Assembly (NCBI GenBank): GCA_019192545.1
Contig: JAHCMI010000002.1
Span: forward strand, 124,001 to 188,000
Source of the DNA: Rivularia sp. MS3
GTDB lineage: Bacteria; Cyanobacteriota; Cyanobacteriia; Cyanobacteriales; Nostocaceae
DNA: 64,000 bases
Reading direction: 5' to 3'
Below are positions 25,285-34,114 of the stretch, in pieces; position 1 is the first letter of the stretch; each line of letters starts with the position of its first letter. Below the pieces are notes generated by a model. The model was not told the origin of the DNA and ran no database searches. It saw only the letters and a program-made list of their open reading frames with translations. The translations under genes were made by a program, and so were the position numbers.

Positions 25285-27018
25285 TTAGTCGCTCTTTTCT
25301 TCGGCATTCGGAAGCTCAGCTGGTTTATCACCTTTCTTCAACTTAAGCAAGATATCATAGCGAGTAGTGCGACTATCGCTTACGGCGCTTGTTACACCTA
25401 CGGAATTTACAGCATTAAGAAAACTCTGTTGATTTGGAAATAAAGCCGGTAAAGAAAAGTTTTTCGCGGCACCTTCCATATCCAAGAAAAATTGAGTACT
25501 TATAGGATTAAGTTCTGATGGCACTGCTTTTTGGAATGAACCAGCCTTAGCTAATATATTTTTAGGTTTGGGAATAATTTTATCGCTAATCGGAGTTCCC
25601 AAGGTTAAAAAGGCAATATCTTCATCTAACCAACCGTGGGTAGCAGTTAAAGTTCCTGAAGGCCCAATCCACCTTGTAACAGGCACTTGACCAACTTTAT
25701 CTTCTTTAATTTTAAATTGATACTGGTTTCTCATCGCATCATCTAACTGCTTTAGAGATGCTTCTGCTTTGCGCTTATCGCTAGCTTGTACCATAAACAC
25801 TAAAGCGGCGCGAACATCTTGAGGAAATTGTCTATTTGGAGTTTGGGGAACAACAGATACAGCAAATTCGCCTCCCATCCAGCTAAGTAAATCCCGATCC
25901 AAATCTAAACCGCTAAGGTCTTTAAATCCTTTTCTTAACCTTTCTGGCTTAACTGGCGAAAGAGGATTTTTCTGCGAAGTTAAAACGTAATCAGCCCATA
26001 ACCTACGCAGATTGCCACCAGAAAACATCATCAAAGTAGATTCTGGTAACCGAGTAGTCATGGTATTAGCTTTATTTTCTACTGCTAAAACTCTGCGGCT
26101 GCTCGGCTTCAACCACGAGACTCCTTTTATACGCAATCCTTGAGGCTCTAAACTAACAGTTCCGGCTAAACCCTTATTGTTTTTTAACTGTGCTAAAACT
26201 TGGGCTGGTAAACGACGTTTGGCAGAAGTTGTACTGGCAATTTGAGCCGCCGATGGAACATTAACGTAAAATTGAGCCAGGGGCTGATAAGTTGCTATCT
26301 TAGGTAAATTTTTGGCAAAACCTTTACTTGCTGCCAGGGTAGCTTTGCCAATATACGCTTCAATCGTTCTTTCAGTAGCTTTGGGATTATCTGCAATCAC
26401 CAAGAAACGTTCTTCAATTACTGCTGTAGATAACTTTTCTCCCGAATTTGTTTGTGCTTCTTTAATCGTAATACCTTCATATTCTCGATCAACCCACTTC
26501 CCTTTTAGAGCTTTTGGTTGTGCCAAGACTGTTTGAATTTTGTTTTGGTCTTTAATTGGTAAAACCATTACCAGCGATTGTTCTACCGTGGCTAATTTTC
26601 CATCGCTAGCTACTGGTTTAGATGCAGTTACCGGGGCTTTAGGAGCTAAAATAGCAATAGTTACTCGATCGCCAACCCAAGGACTTACATCTTTTTTGAA
26701 ATCAAACCCTTCTTTTGCCAGAAAGCGATCGCGCCACTGAATTAAATTTTTGTCCAGTGCGGCTTGACTTTCTTTAGTCCCAAAAGAGCGCAGTTTTTCC
26801 CACTGGCTTGAATCCGTACTCAAAGAAACCGTAAATAGAGCATCTTGGGGAATAATATTCGCACCTACAGGCAAATCTCTTGACAAAGGTTTTCCCTGAG
26901 TCAAAAGCCAGTAAGCAGCTATTCCACCACCAATTAATAAACCCGCTCCAGAAAGCGTCAAAACTAAAGACGGTTTCTTTTTTTTCTTACCAGAAATAGA
27001 CACGACAGGCAGTGTCAT
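25285..27018 (-). CDS. DUF3352 domain protein with N-terminal membrane anchor
   Basis: From the ATG at 27018 the product has 577 residues. A lysine cluster (GKKKKKPS) precedes one hydrophobic helix (LVLTLSGAGLLIGGGIAAYWLL), giving a signal anchor with the main domain outside the cytoplasm. The rest matches the cyanobacterial DUF3352 family, with blocks such as IIPQDALFTVSLSTDSSQWE, LSPVKPERLRKGFKDLSGLD and VTRWIGPSGTLTATHGWLDE. The function is unknown; family members are common in cyanobacteria as conserved envelope proteins. A TTG at 27027 would add three residues, but GAGG lies eleven bases before the ATG and only two before the TTG, so ATG is preferred. The C-terminus is charged and short. 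Confidence 0.85.
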   Translation of the reverse strand: MTLPVVSISGKKKKKPSLVLTLSGAGLLIGGGIAAYWLLTQGKPLSRDLPVGANIIPQDALFTVSLSTDSSQWEKLRSFGTKESQAALDKNLIQWRDRFLAKEGFDFKKDVSPWVGDRVTIAILAPKAPVTASKPVASDGKLATVEQSLVMVLPIKDQNKIQTVLAQPKALKGKWVDREYEGITIKEAQTNSGEKLSTAVIEERFLVIADNPKATERTIEAYIGKATLAASKGFAKNLPKIATYQPLAQFYVNVPSAAQIASTTSAKRRLPAQVLAQLKNNKGLAGTVSLEPQGLRIKGVSWLKPSSRRVLAVENKANTMTTRLPESTLMMFSGGNLRRLWADYVLTSQKNPLSPVKPERLRKGFKDLSGLDLDRDLLSWMGGEFAVSVVPQTPNRQFPQDVRAALVFMVQASDKRKAEASLKQLDDAMRNQYQFKIKEDKVGQVPVTRWIGPSGTLTATHGWLDEDIAFLTLGTPISDKIIPKPKNILAKAGSFQKAVPSELNPISTQFFLDMEGAAKNFSLPALFPNQQSFLNAVNSVGVTSAVSDSRTTRYDILLKLKKGDKPAELPNAEEKSD

Positions 27019-27027
27019 TGAAACCAA

Positions 27028-27972
27028 TACCTCATAAAACCGAACTTTTCAATTGCTTTATTGGTACAGCTAACCAAAAATTACTTTTTATATCTAGGGT
27101 TGCTGATTACACTCAGAAAATAAATCTCTAATAGATGATAGTACTTTTACAATCAAATCACCATTGGCATTTTACAGACTTTCGATATTATTCAACTACG
27201 AATAATGTAGCTTAAAGTACCAAACATTTTATTGCTTATTTCTACTACAATGTTTCAGGCTTTTATATCCACCTCCGCAGCAAGTTTAACACTACTATTA
27301 CAACCAAACACTACCCCAATCTAAAATATCTCCAGAAAAATTACTTAAAAATACATGACTATATTTTCTTTGTATTTTCATTGTGATACTCGCCTATAGT
27401 GTGAAATCATTGCAAACGGAGTGTTTCCACCGTTTTTCCAAAATTGGCAACTTTGTATTATCAAAAGAATCGAAAAAAGTGCTTGTGAGTATTTTCTATG
27501 TAGATGTATTAAGGTATCCCTACTGCGTTTCTATAAAATACTCAAGTCCGGAGACTGCTTTAAATTTGGCAATTTTTTAAGGCTCGTCATCTATTTACTT
27601 GAGAGTTCAACAAAAGCTTCAATCTCAAAAGCGATGGTATCCGAGACTTTGAACATATGGGATATTTGATGTACAAAGGAAATGTTTCAGTTAGTGAAGA
27701 TGCCTTCAAATCATAAGTTAGCTAGAAAAAATCCTATACAGATTGGCATCGGATATTATATTTTCCTTGCTGATTTATGATGATTAAACAAGGGGTGATA
27801 CCCCTTGTTCAGTATTAAAAATCTCCAACCCTAAAAATCATGGCGACAAAAGCCGATAATAATTAATTTTTGTGTTAAGAGAAAATTTTTACTGTGGTTT
27901 TAATTGGCTTGATGAAATATCGTTTTCATCTAGCAAAAAACAGAAAATAAGTTCAAACAAAGAATAATCTAG
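27028..27972. other. Long AT-rich intergenic region
   Basis: About 945 bases without a convincing gene. Two overlapping plus-strand open frames near 27383-27669 lack ribosome sites and normal composition. The only clear structure is the hairpin at 27787-27809. Promoters for the DUF3352 gene should lie in the left part. Confidence 0.5.
27787..27809. terminator. Perfect nine-base stem hairpin
   Basis: AACAAGGGG and CCCCTTGTT pair perfectly around a TGATA loop. No transcript is annotated on its plus side, and on the minus strand it lies about 165 bases past the chorismate lyase stop. It could terminate that gene, although the T-tract is poor. Confidence 0.5.
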
Positions 27973-28581
27973 CTATAGCTGGGTATTTCCTAAATATTTA
28001 ATCAAATAAGGTGAAAATACCTCATAAATTAACGTTAACGGTTCTCCGTGGTGCCAAAATAAGTAGTGCCTTCCCCAAAAAGGACCTTTTTGATTAAATC
28101 CTAGTTCTAATTCAGTCGAATAGCCGTAGTAAATTCCTTGAATATCTCGATACAATTCAGTACGAAGACGCGCTAAACTTGCCCAAATCGTTAACGAACG
28201 ATTTTGTAAATATTCATCAACATGAGATGCTTCCCACCATGAAGTTGCATACGCCAAAATTTGACCGCTAGCAGTACGCAACCACACTTGTCTTCGCAGC
28301 CTGGGACCTGGTACTACCTGCATCAAATCGGGAGCATTATCGGAATCCATCCCAATTAATGACATATCAATGACATCCACTTCTGTGGCTTCACCCGTCA
28401 GCAACTTCAAATGTCGCGTTGGAGAACCATCACCCAATAGCAATAGCTGCCAAGCTGGTGCTAGCCGATCGTGAGGCAAACCTTGTTGAACTACCTCTTC
28501 TCCACCTTGCCAAATAGAATTTAATCTATGCCACGAGCAAGGTAAAGTTAAATCATTCTTCTGTGAAAAAGTTGCAGTCAA
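27973..28581 (-). CDS. Chorismate lyase, cyanobacterial DUF98 type
   Basis: The product has 202 residues. It carries the DUF98 core VPGPRLRRQVWLRTASGQILAYATSWW (residues about 90-115), where the arginine and the ATSWW block line the active site, followed by DIQGIYYGYSTEL and GRHYLFWHHGEPLTLIYEVF. Family members (the Synechocystis representative is sll1797) split chorismate into 4-hydroxybenzoate and pyruvate, the first step of plastoquinone head-group synthesis in cyanobacteria. Length and motif order are normal. It starts at ATG 28581. The tRNA-Leu lies about 290 bases upstream on the same strand, so the gene has its own promoter. Confidence 0.88.
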   Translation of the reverse strand: MTATFSQKNDLTLPCSWHRLNSIWQGGEEVVQQGLPHDRLAPAWQLLLLGDGSPTRHLKLLTGEATEVDVIDMSLIGMDSDNAPDLMQVVPGPRLRRQVWLRTASGQILAYATSWWEASHVDEYLQNRSLTIWASLARLRTELYRDIQGIYYGYSTELELGFNQKGPFWGRHYLFWHHGEPLTLIYEVFSPYLIKYLGNTQL

Positions 28582-28805
28582 TGCTCTGCTCTTAACAATA
28601 CTTTACCTACTTCTATAAAAGCACAAAATACGAGGTTATGAGTAAGGAGTAACAGTTAGAGAACAAGCAGTTAAGGTTTAAGTTTAAGCTTAAATGAAAT
28701 TGCTACAAATCATTTCTTGTCCCTGACCTATACATTTTCAACCCTTCATATAGTAAGCATTTCAGGCTAAACATTGAAAATGTGTAAGTTGCATTCGTGA
28801 CGACG

Positions 28806-28833
28806 GGGTTTAACCTTTAACCTTTAACCTTCC
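28806..28833. repeat. TTTAACC heptamer array
   Basis: Three to four units of TTTAACC/CTTTAAC form a short array between the chorismate lyase gene and tRNA-Leu. It belongs to the same heptamer class as the AACCTTT arrays at 14170 and 33525. Confidence 0.75.
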
Positions 28834-28869
28834 CTTCATAGGCTGTATATTCCTAATTTCCATAAAAAA

Positions 28870-28951
28870 TGCGGATGGCGAGACTCGAACTCGCAAGGCC
28901 AAGGCCACACGCCCCTCAAGCGTGCGCGTATACCAATTCCGCCACATCCGC
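28870..28951 (-). tRNA. trnL-GAG: tRNA-Leu, anticodon GAG
   Basis: The minus strand reads an acceptor stem GCGGATG...CATCCGC with discriminator A. The D arm starts GGCGGAATTGGTA. The anticodon stem is CACGC / GCGTG around loop TTGAGGG (anticodon GAG, for CUC and CUU). A long variable arm follows, as expected for leucine, and the T arm is GCGAGTTCGAGTCTCGC. Length is 82 nucleotides without an encoded CCA. Confidence 0.95.
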
Positions 28952-29424
28952 ATGATAGATTTTTATTTATCTTTTATCTAGGAATGAAGTATAGCACAAC
29001 AAAAAAAATATAGTAAGTAGCTAAACCTGTCACCCAGAAATTGTTCCATTGAAAAAAGATAATTATCCGGCGTAGCTGCTCGGCAAAGGCAAATTGGGAT
29101 AACTGGCTCACAGAAATTAAATAGAACTCAGGTCATATTAAGAACGGCTTTTTTAAATTTAGTAAAAGCTATCCGGCGCGTTTACTAATTTAGATGTCTC
29201 ATGTTATCGATTGATGCGTATAATTATTAACTTCCTGAGTTATTTCTTAATACTGCTTGCGTTAACTTAGTCAAACAATCTATTTAAAATGCCTTATGGG
29301 TAGTTCGTTATAGCCGAGGGTTCTATTAACAAAGCAGTCAAATTTTGGAATCAAATTCAACCATTATTTTCAGATTTGGCATGAAAACTTATCAATCTAC
29401 AGGAAAGATATAGAAATTACAAAC
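28952..29424. other. Region between tRNA-Leu and accC
   Basis: About 470 bases holding the accC leader and the tRNA promoter. No open frame with a ribosome site and no strong inverted repeat were found. Confidence 0.5.
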
Positions 29425-30774
29425 ATGAATTTTGACAAAATATTAATTGCTAATCGAGGGGAAATAGCACTTCGCGTTCTCCGTGCTTGTGAGGAAATGG
29501 GAATTGCCACTGTTGCAGTACATTCAAATATTGACCGTAATGCTCTTCACGTCCAACTTGCTGATGAAGCGGTTTGTATTGGTGACGCTGCAAGCAGTAA
29601 ATCGTATTTAAACATCCCTAATATTATTGCAGCAGCACTAACGCGCAATGCTAGCGCAATTCATCCTGGTTATGGGTTTCTAGCTGAAAACGCTCGTTTT
29701 GCAGAAATTTGCGCCGACCATCATATAGCTTTTATCGGTGCCTCACCCGAAGCAATTCGCAGGATGGGGGATAAATCTACAGCTAAGGAAACCATGCAAA
29801 AAGCAGGCGTTCCTACAGTTCCGGGTAGCAATGGTTTGCTCTCTTGTGAAGAAGAAGGTTTGAAGACAGCAGCAGAAATTGGCTATCCGGTAATGATTAA
29901 AGCCACTGCTGGTGGTGGTGGCAGAGGTATGCGCTTAGTGCGATCGCAAGAGGAATTTACTAAATCTTTTCGAGCAGCGCAAGGAGAAGCTGAAGCTGCA
30001 TTCGGCAATGGAGGGGTTTATCTAGAAAAATTTATCGAACGCCCTCGTCATATAGAATTTCAAATATTAGCGGACAATCACGGTAATGTAATTCATCTAG
30101 GTGAGCGTGATTGTTCGATTCAACGGCGCAATCAAAAACTTCTCGAAGAAGCTCCGAGTCCGGCACTTGATGAAGGATTACGGCAGAGAATGGGCGAAGC
30201 TGCGGTAAAAGCTGCCAAATATATTAACTATACCGGTGCGGGAACGGTGGAATTTTTGCTTGACAAATCTGGTGATTTTTACTTCATGGAAATGAATACT
30301 AGAATTCAGGTTGAGCATCCCGTAACAGAAATGATTACCGGTATTGATTTAGTTGCCGAACAAATCCGCGTTGCGATGGGGGAAAAACTTAGCGTCACTC
30401 AAGAACAAGTTATTTTACGGGGTCATGCTATTGAATGTCGCATCAACGCTGAAGACCCCGATCGCGATTTTCGCCCTTGCCCTGGAAAAATCAGCGGCTA
30501 TCTTCCCCCTGGAGGTCCCGGTGTTCGTATCGATTCCCACATTTACACCGATTACCAAATTCCTCCTTACTATGACTCGTTGATAGCAAAGTTAATTGTA
30601 TGGGGTCCAGATCGTCCCACTGCAATCAATCGCATGAAACGCGCTTTAAGAGAATGTGCCATTACTGGGCTTACCACAACCGTTGGCTTTCATCAGAAAG
30701 TTATGGATATTCCTCAGTTTTTGGAAGGCAATGTCTACACCAATTTTATCCAGGAAATCAGCAATTCACTTTAG
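29425..30774 (+). CDS. accC: Biotin carboxylase subunit of acetyl-CoA carboxylase
   Basis: The product has 449 residues, the normal AccC length. It starts [20 protein letters not shown] and shows the ATP-grasp glycine loop [15 protein letters not shown], the carboxylase signature [17 protein letters not shown], the catalytic block [20 protein letters not shown] and [17 protein letters not shown]. It carboxylates biotin on AccB using ATP and bicarbonate, the first half-reaction of fatty acid synthesis. accB is not adjacent; scattered acc genes are usual in cyanobacteria. It ends with TAG at 30772-30774, which overlaps the stop of yggT on the opposite strand by three bases. The gene has a long leader but no recognisable control element. 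Confidence 0.97.
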   Translation: MNFDKILIANRGEIALRVLRACEEMGIATVAVHSNIDRNALHVQLADEAVCIGDAASSKSYLNIPNIIAAALTRNASAIHPGYGFLAENARFAEICADHHIAFIGASPEAIRRMGDKSTAKETMQKAGVPTVPGSNGLLSCEEEGLKTAAEIGYPVMIKATAGGGGRGMRLVRSQEEFTKSFRAAQGEAEAAFGNGGVYLEKFIERPRHIEFQILADNHGNVIHLGERDCSIQRRNQKLLEEAPSPALDEGLRQRMGEAAVKAAKYINYTGAGTVEFLLDKSGDFYFMEMNTRIQVEHPVTEMITGIDLVAEQIRVAMGEKLSVTQEQVILRGHAIECRINAEDPDRDFRPCPGKISGYLPPGGPGVRIDSHIYTDYQIPPYYDSLIAKLIVWGPDRPTAINRMKRALRECAITGLTTTVGFHQKVMDIPQFLEGNVYTNFIQEISNSL

Positions 30775-31064
30775 CTAGTCCGAGCTAGCATGGTCAGCAG
30801 TCCTTGCTGACCTAAAAGGATTTCCCGTGCCAAACTAAAGATTCCGACCCAAATAATCGGCGTAATATCCACACCACCAATGGGAGGTACTAGCTTTCGC
30901 AACACTACTAAAAATGGTTCTGTTGGAAAAGCAACGATATTAAAAGGAAAACGATTCAGTTCGGCTTGGGGGTACCAAGTTAAAATAATGCGAAAAATAA
31001 ATAAAAACGTCATTAGCCCTAATACAAGACTAAGAATCAAATTGCTAACGTCAAGGGTACTCAT
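30771..31064 (-). CDS. YggT family membrane protein (Ycf19-like)
   Basis: The product has 97 residues with two hydrophobic helices: residues about 9-28 ([20 protein letters not shown]) and about 68-90 ([20 protein letters not shown]). Between them is the family signature [37 protein letters not shown]. In cyanobacteria and plastids YggT/Ycf19/CCB3 proteins affect thylakoid organisation, cytochrome b6 heme attachment and cell division, but this member is not assigned. It is convergent with accC, and the stop codons overlap (TTA at 30771-30773 on the plus strand), so transcripts of the two genes must overlap at their ends. It starts at ATG 31064. Confidence 0.9.
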   Translation of the reverse strand: MSTLDVSNLILSLVLGLMTFLFIFRIILTWYPQAELNRFPFNIVAFPTEPFLVVLRKLVPPIGGVDITPIIWVGIFSLAREILLGQQGLLTMLARTS

Positions 31065-31410
31065 GGTTTGAATTAATGGTTTGTCTGAAGAAAAAATAAC
31101 TTAGCTATCATCGTTGTTTAAAGATTTCACAAATCTTTATCTTATTTTATCGGAAGCTGAGTTATGATGCTTTGTCCGAGATTAAATCAATTCAAGCAGG
31201 TTTCTAGAATTTTCTTAGATTTATCTGGTTGAGTATTCTTTAGCAAACCCAGTTTGAGACCCAAGTACACATTTTTAGCGATTGTTGAAATCATTCGATT
31301 TTACCGGCATATTGTTGATTCACTAATGCCCTATTTACAATTAAGACTTATTGCGATTCGTTTCGTGGTATTAAAATATTAGAAAGAATTATGTAAAAAA
31401 GGTTGTAACT
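31065..31410. other. Intergenic region between yggT and psbX
   Basis: About 345 bases upstream of both the divergent yggT and psbX genes, so it should contain their promoters. It is AT-rich. No structured element or extra gene was seen. Confidence 0.5.
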
Positions 31411-31530
31411 ATGACTCCGTCTTTAGCAAATTTTCTTTGGAGCTTAGCTTGGGGTGGTGCAATTGTTGTTATCCCCGCAACAGTAGCACTGATTTTCATT
31501 AGTCAAAGAGATAAAATCCAACGTTTTTAG
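31411..31530 (+). CDS. psbX: Photosystem II protein PsbX
   Basis: This short frame of 39 residues starts at ATG 31411 and ends at TAG. It reads [20 protein letters not shown] then [19 protein letters not shown]: one membrane helix followed by a basic tail, the form of PsbX. PsbX is a single-span subunit at the edge of photosystem II near cytochrome b559 and affects quinone turnover. AAAAAGG lies 10 bases upstream of the ATG as a ribosome site. In cyanobacteria psbX often precedes ycf66, as it does here, which supports the call. Confidence 0.93.
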   Translation: MTPSLANFLWSLAWGGAIVVIPATVALIFISQRDKIQRF

Positions 31531-31869
31531 AATTCTAAGAGAAATGTAGATAACTACCTTTCTTCAAGATTAAAAAAATTACCATTACTAATTGTTAGCC
31601 AGACTAGGTTTTAACCATTCCTCATACAGAGGAAGAGTTATACTTAATTGACCAGCCTAGTCTTGTTAACTTTAATTAACAATGTCAAAGGTCCCTTAAA
31701 AGCTGTTTCAGTTATGAAAACTTTTAAAGGTGCCCCTCAAGACGCGGTATTGAATAACTCCAGTAAGGAGTCAGACAATTCGCGTCTTTACTGTACATTT
31801 ATATGTGCTTGCTGCTAAACGATTTTAATTGTGAGTCGCTAACATAGATTTGATATCGGGAAAAGAACA
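31531..31869. other. psbX-ycf66 intergenic region
   Basis: About 340 bases with no gene. It holds an AGACTAGG / CCTAGTCT inverted repeat (31608-31665 region), which could terminate psbX, and the cruciform-like hairpin at 31739-31788. Confidence 0.55.
31739..31788. promoter_or_regulatory. Nested hairpin upstream of ycf66
   Basis: Outer arms AAGACGCG (31739-31746) and CGCGTCTT (31781-31788) are perfectly complementary. They enclose an inner hairpin ACTCC-AGTAA-GGAGT (31757-31771). The structure sits 80 bases before the ycf66 ATG and could be a leader fold or an upstream terminator. Confidence 0.6.
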
Positions 31870-32808
31870 ATGCTAACTTATGGGCTGAACTCAGCCAGCG
31901 TTCTGGCTCAGGTAAATATAGGAACTAACCCAGCAAGTATTTTAGGAATTTTTCTAGCCGTTGCTGGAGCCGGTCTATATTTTCTTCGTACTGTACGTCC
32001 AGAACTTTCACGCGATCAAGATATATTTTTTGCTGCCGTCGGTTTATTGTGCGGTTTTATTTTTATTTTTCAAGGTTGGCGATTAGACCCAATTTTGCAA
32101 TTTGGTCAGCTGCTTCTAGTCGGAACAACTGTATATTTTGCTTATGAAAGTATTCGTCTGCGGGGTATCGCAACTCAGCAAGCTAAGCGTAGCACGCCGA
32201 TTGTAGACCGCGAGCGGGATGTCAGCGACCGTTACGATTATGACGACAGGGGTAGATACGGTGCTGAGGTAGAAGATTACGACCGAGAACCTTTACCTTA
32301 TGACCCCTACTACGAAGAAGAACGTCCCCCATCACGTCCTCAAATAAGAGGAAGTCGGGACAGTCGTGCATCTCGTAGTGAATACTATGACGATCGGGCC
32401 CCCCGTCGTCCGGAACGTCGTAATGATATAGACAGAATTGAAGAAGATAGGGCATCTCGTCGTCGTATTTCTAGTTCCAGGCGTACTACCAGTCGCACTA
32501 CATCACGACTCGAAAAAAACGATTGGGATTCATCTTCTCCACCAGTAGACAATTGGGATAATTCTCCGACTGAAGAAAGAAGAGCCCCTCGTCGGAGCAA
32601 TGAAAGACCAACTCGCCGAAGAAGTGAAGAAGACATTATTCAACCAAGAACTTCCAAAAAGCGTCGTCCTAGGAGAGATTCAGATCCTAGAAGAGAAAGA
32701 AGTGGAATGGATGAGGTCATACCCACCGATTATGAAGATTACAATCCAATTGTTCGTTTAGAAGATGAGAAAGACGAACCACCGGAAGTAAAATTAGACG
32801 ACGAATAA
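31870..32808 (+). CDS. ycf66: Ycf66 family protein
   Basis: The product has 312 residues. The first 110 residues hold the Ycf66 domain with three hydrophobic segments (ASILGIFLAVAGAGLYFL, IFFAAVGLLCGFIFIFQGW, ILQFGQLLLVGTTVYFAY). The remaining 200 residues are a charged, low-complexity tail rich in Arg, Asp, Glu and Ser (RERDVSDRYDYDDRGRYG, RRNDIDRIEEDRASRRR), probably disordered. Ycf66 is conserved in cyanobacteria and found in some plastid genomes, with unclear function; the membrane domain suggests a thylakoid or plasma-membrane location. It follows psbX, a common cyanobacterial arrangement. The tail is much longer than in plastid forms. Starts at ATG 31870. Confidence 0.88.
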   Translation: MLTYGLNSASVLAQVNIGTNPASILGIFLAVAGAGLYFLRTVRPELSRDQDIFFAAVGLLCGFIFIFQGWRLDPILQFGQLLLVGTTVYFAYESIRLRGIATQQAKRSTPIVDRERDVSDRYDYDDRGRYGAEVEDYDREPLPYDPYYEEERPPSRPQIRGSRDSRASRSEYYDDRAPRRPERRNDIDRIEEDRASRRRISSSRRTTSRTTSRLEKNDWDSSSPPVDNWDNSPTEERRAPRRSNERPTRRRSEEDIIQPRTSKKRRPRRDSDPRRERSGMDEVIPTDYEDYNPIVRLEDEKDEPPEVKLDDE

Positions 32809-32847
32809 TTAGGAGATAAGCGCTAAAGGCAGAGAAAATTTATTCAG

Positions 32848-33411
32848 GTGAAAAAAATTATCCCTCTTATCTGGCTCCAATCACAATTTCGTTGGAGTCT
32901 TTGTCTTAGTTTGGCTAGCCTGCTTGTATCTTGCAGTTACAATGATGTTCCTATCGGTTCTAACTCCCTAAATAGTCGCAACACCGAAGAGCAACCAGCT
33001 TTAAGCGGAAACGGTCGCTTTTTAGCATTTGTATCGAATCGTAGCAGTACTCAGCAATTATTATTGTACGATTTACAACAGCAAAAGTTGATTCCGACAC
33101 CGCGTTTGAATCGACGTAATGCAATTGCACAAAGCCCTAGTCTTAGCTACAGCGGACGTTATATAGTTTACAGTACTACCGACCGTGGTAGACCGGTGGT
33201 AGGACTTTATGACCGTGCCATAGGACAATCCCAAATTCTCACTCCCACATACAACGGTTGGGTAAAAAACCCTAGCGTCAGTCCAGACGGCAGATATGTT
33301 GTATTTGAAACAACTATTCGCGGTCAATGGGATATTGAAGTACTTGATCGCGGAGCGAATGTAGAATTAGATATTCCCAACGGTGCCACGGTGAGTGCGC
33401 CGCCGGAGTAA
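32848..33411 (+). CDS. TolB-like beta-propeller lipoprotein (paralogue 1)
   Basis: The product has 187 residues. The N-terminus contains a hydrophobic stretch and the lipobox-like LLVSC, giving a likely lipid anchor at Cys29. The mature part holds WD40-like PD40/TolB blades: LSGNGRFLAFVSNRSSTQQL, YSGRYIVYSTTDRGRP and VSPDGRYVVFETTIRGQWDI. Only three blades are present, too few for a closed propeller, so it may act as a partial or oligomeric propeller. It starts at GTG 32848, 39 bases after ycf66. The next gene encodes a paralogue, so this is a tandem duplication. Function is unknown. Confidence 0.8.
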   Translation: MKKIIPLIWLQSQFRWSLCLSLASLLVSCSYNDVPIGSNSLNSRNTEEQPALSGNGRFLAFVSNRSSTQQLLLYDLQQQKLIPTPRLNRRNAIAQSPSLSYSGRYIVYSTTDRGRPVVGLYDRAIGQSQILTPTYNGWVKNPSVSPDGRYVVFETTIRGQWDIEVLDRGANVELDIPNGATVSAPPE

Positions 33412-33413
33412 GG

Positions 33414-33545
33414 AGATGGGGGACAAGGAGACAAGGAGAGAGAGGGAAGAAGGGAAAAATTAGGATTTAGGAGTAAAGAGTTATTGAATTTTTAATTATG
33501 AGATGTAAGAAGGACGAAATTTACACCTTTAACCTTTGACCTTAT
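33414..33545. repeat. GGAGACAAGGAGA and CCTTTAA repeat patch between the TolB paralogues
   Basis: A purine-rich GGAGATGGGGGACAAGGAGACAAGGAGA stretch is split here into short repeated units (GGAGACAA), followed by AACCTTTGACC-type heptamers near 33529-33543. The purine repeat is the complement of the CTCCTTGTCCCC repeat at 4553-4600. Confidence 0.7.
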
Positions 33546-33558
33546 TGATAATTTATTA

Positions 33559-34083
33559 ATGCCGAAACGCTTTATTTTATTTTGCTTATTTACAAGTTTG
33601 AGTTTATTCACTGCTTGCGGTTCGCCGCGTATATTAAGCTACCCATTTGACAATAGTGGTAGGGGTCTTAATTCTGGTGCTGCGGAATTAAATCCACATA
33701 TTTCTAATAGATATATTGTTTACACCAGCGACCGTCGCGGCAGTCAAGATGTTTATATGTTTGATAGGGTAACCCGTAATTTAATTAACTTACCTGGGCT
33801 AAATTCATTTGATGCGATCGCCAGTCATCCATCGGTTTCTCAAGATGCTAAATACATTGTGTTTGCTGCTTCTCGGCAGGGAAGAAGTAATATTTTTCTT
33901 TATGACAAGGAAACTCGTCAGTCGCGAAATTTAACGGGTAATCTTCAAGCGGAAGTCCGCAATCCTACTATTAGTGGCGACGGTAACAGAATTGCCTTCG
34001 AGTATACTTTAAACGGACAGTGGGATGTTTTAGTTTATGACAGATTTGGGAGACGTTTAAATATACCTCAAGAGCCACAGTAA
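33559..34083 (+). CDS. TolB-like beta-propeller lipoprotein (paralogue 2)
   Basis: The product has 174 residues. MPKRFILFCLFTSLSLFTAC is a lipoprotein signal with lipobox FTAC (Cys20). Blades with the TolB signature follow: ISNRYIVYTSDRRGSQDVYM, VSQDAKYIVFAASRQGRSNI and ISGDGNRIAFEYTLNGQWDV. The final segment (GQWDVLVYDRFGRRLNIP) corresponds closely to the end of the preceding gene (GQWDIEVLDRGANVELDIP), which shows that the two arose by duplication. Full-length TolB has a six-blade propeller that binds Pal in the envelope; these short forms lack that size and should not be called TolB. Starts at ATG 33559, 147 bases after paralogue 1. Confidence 0.82.
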   Translation: MPKRFILFCLFTSLSLFTACGSPRILSYPFDNSGRGLNSGAAELNPHISNRYIVYTSDRRGSQDVYMFDRVTRNLINLPGLNSFDAIASHPSVSQDAKYIVFAASRQGRSNIFLYDKETRQSRNLTGNLQAEVRNPTISGDGNRIAFEYTLNGQWDVLVYDRFGRRLNIPQEPQ

Positions 34084-34114
34084 CTTATCTAACTCTTATC
34101 TATTGACTTAAGAT

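Noticed and set aside
27383-27669. Two overlapping plus-strand frames of 65 and 82 codons
   Set aside because: No ribosome site, no recognisable motif and composition like the AT-rich spacer.
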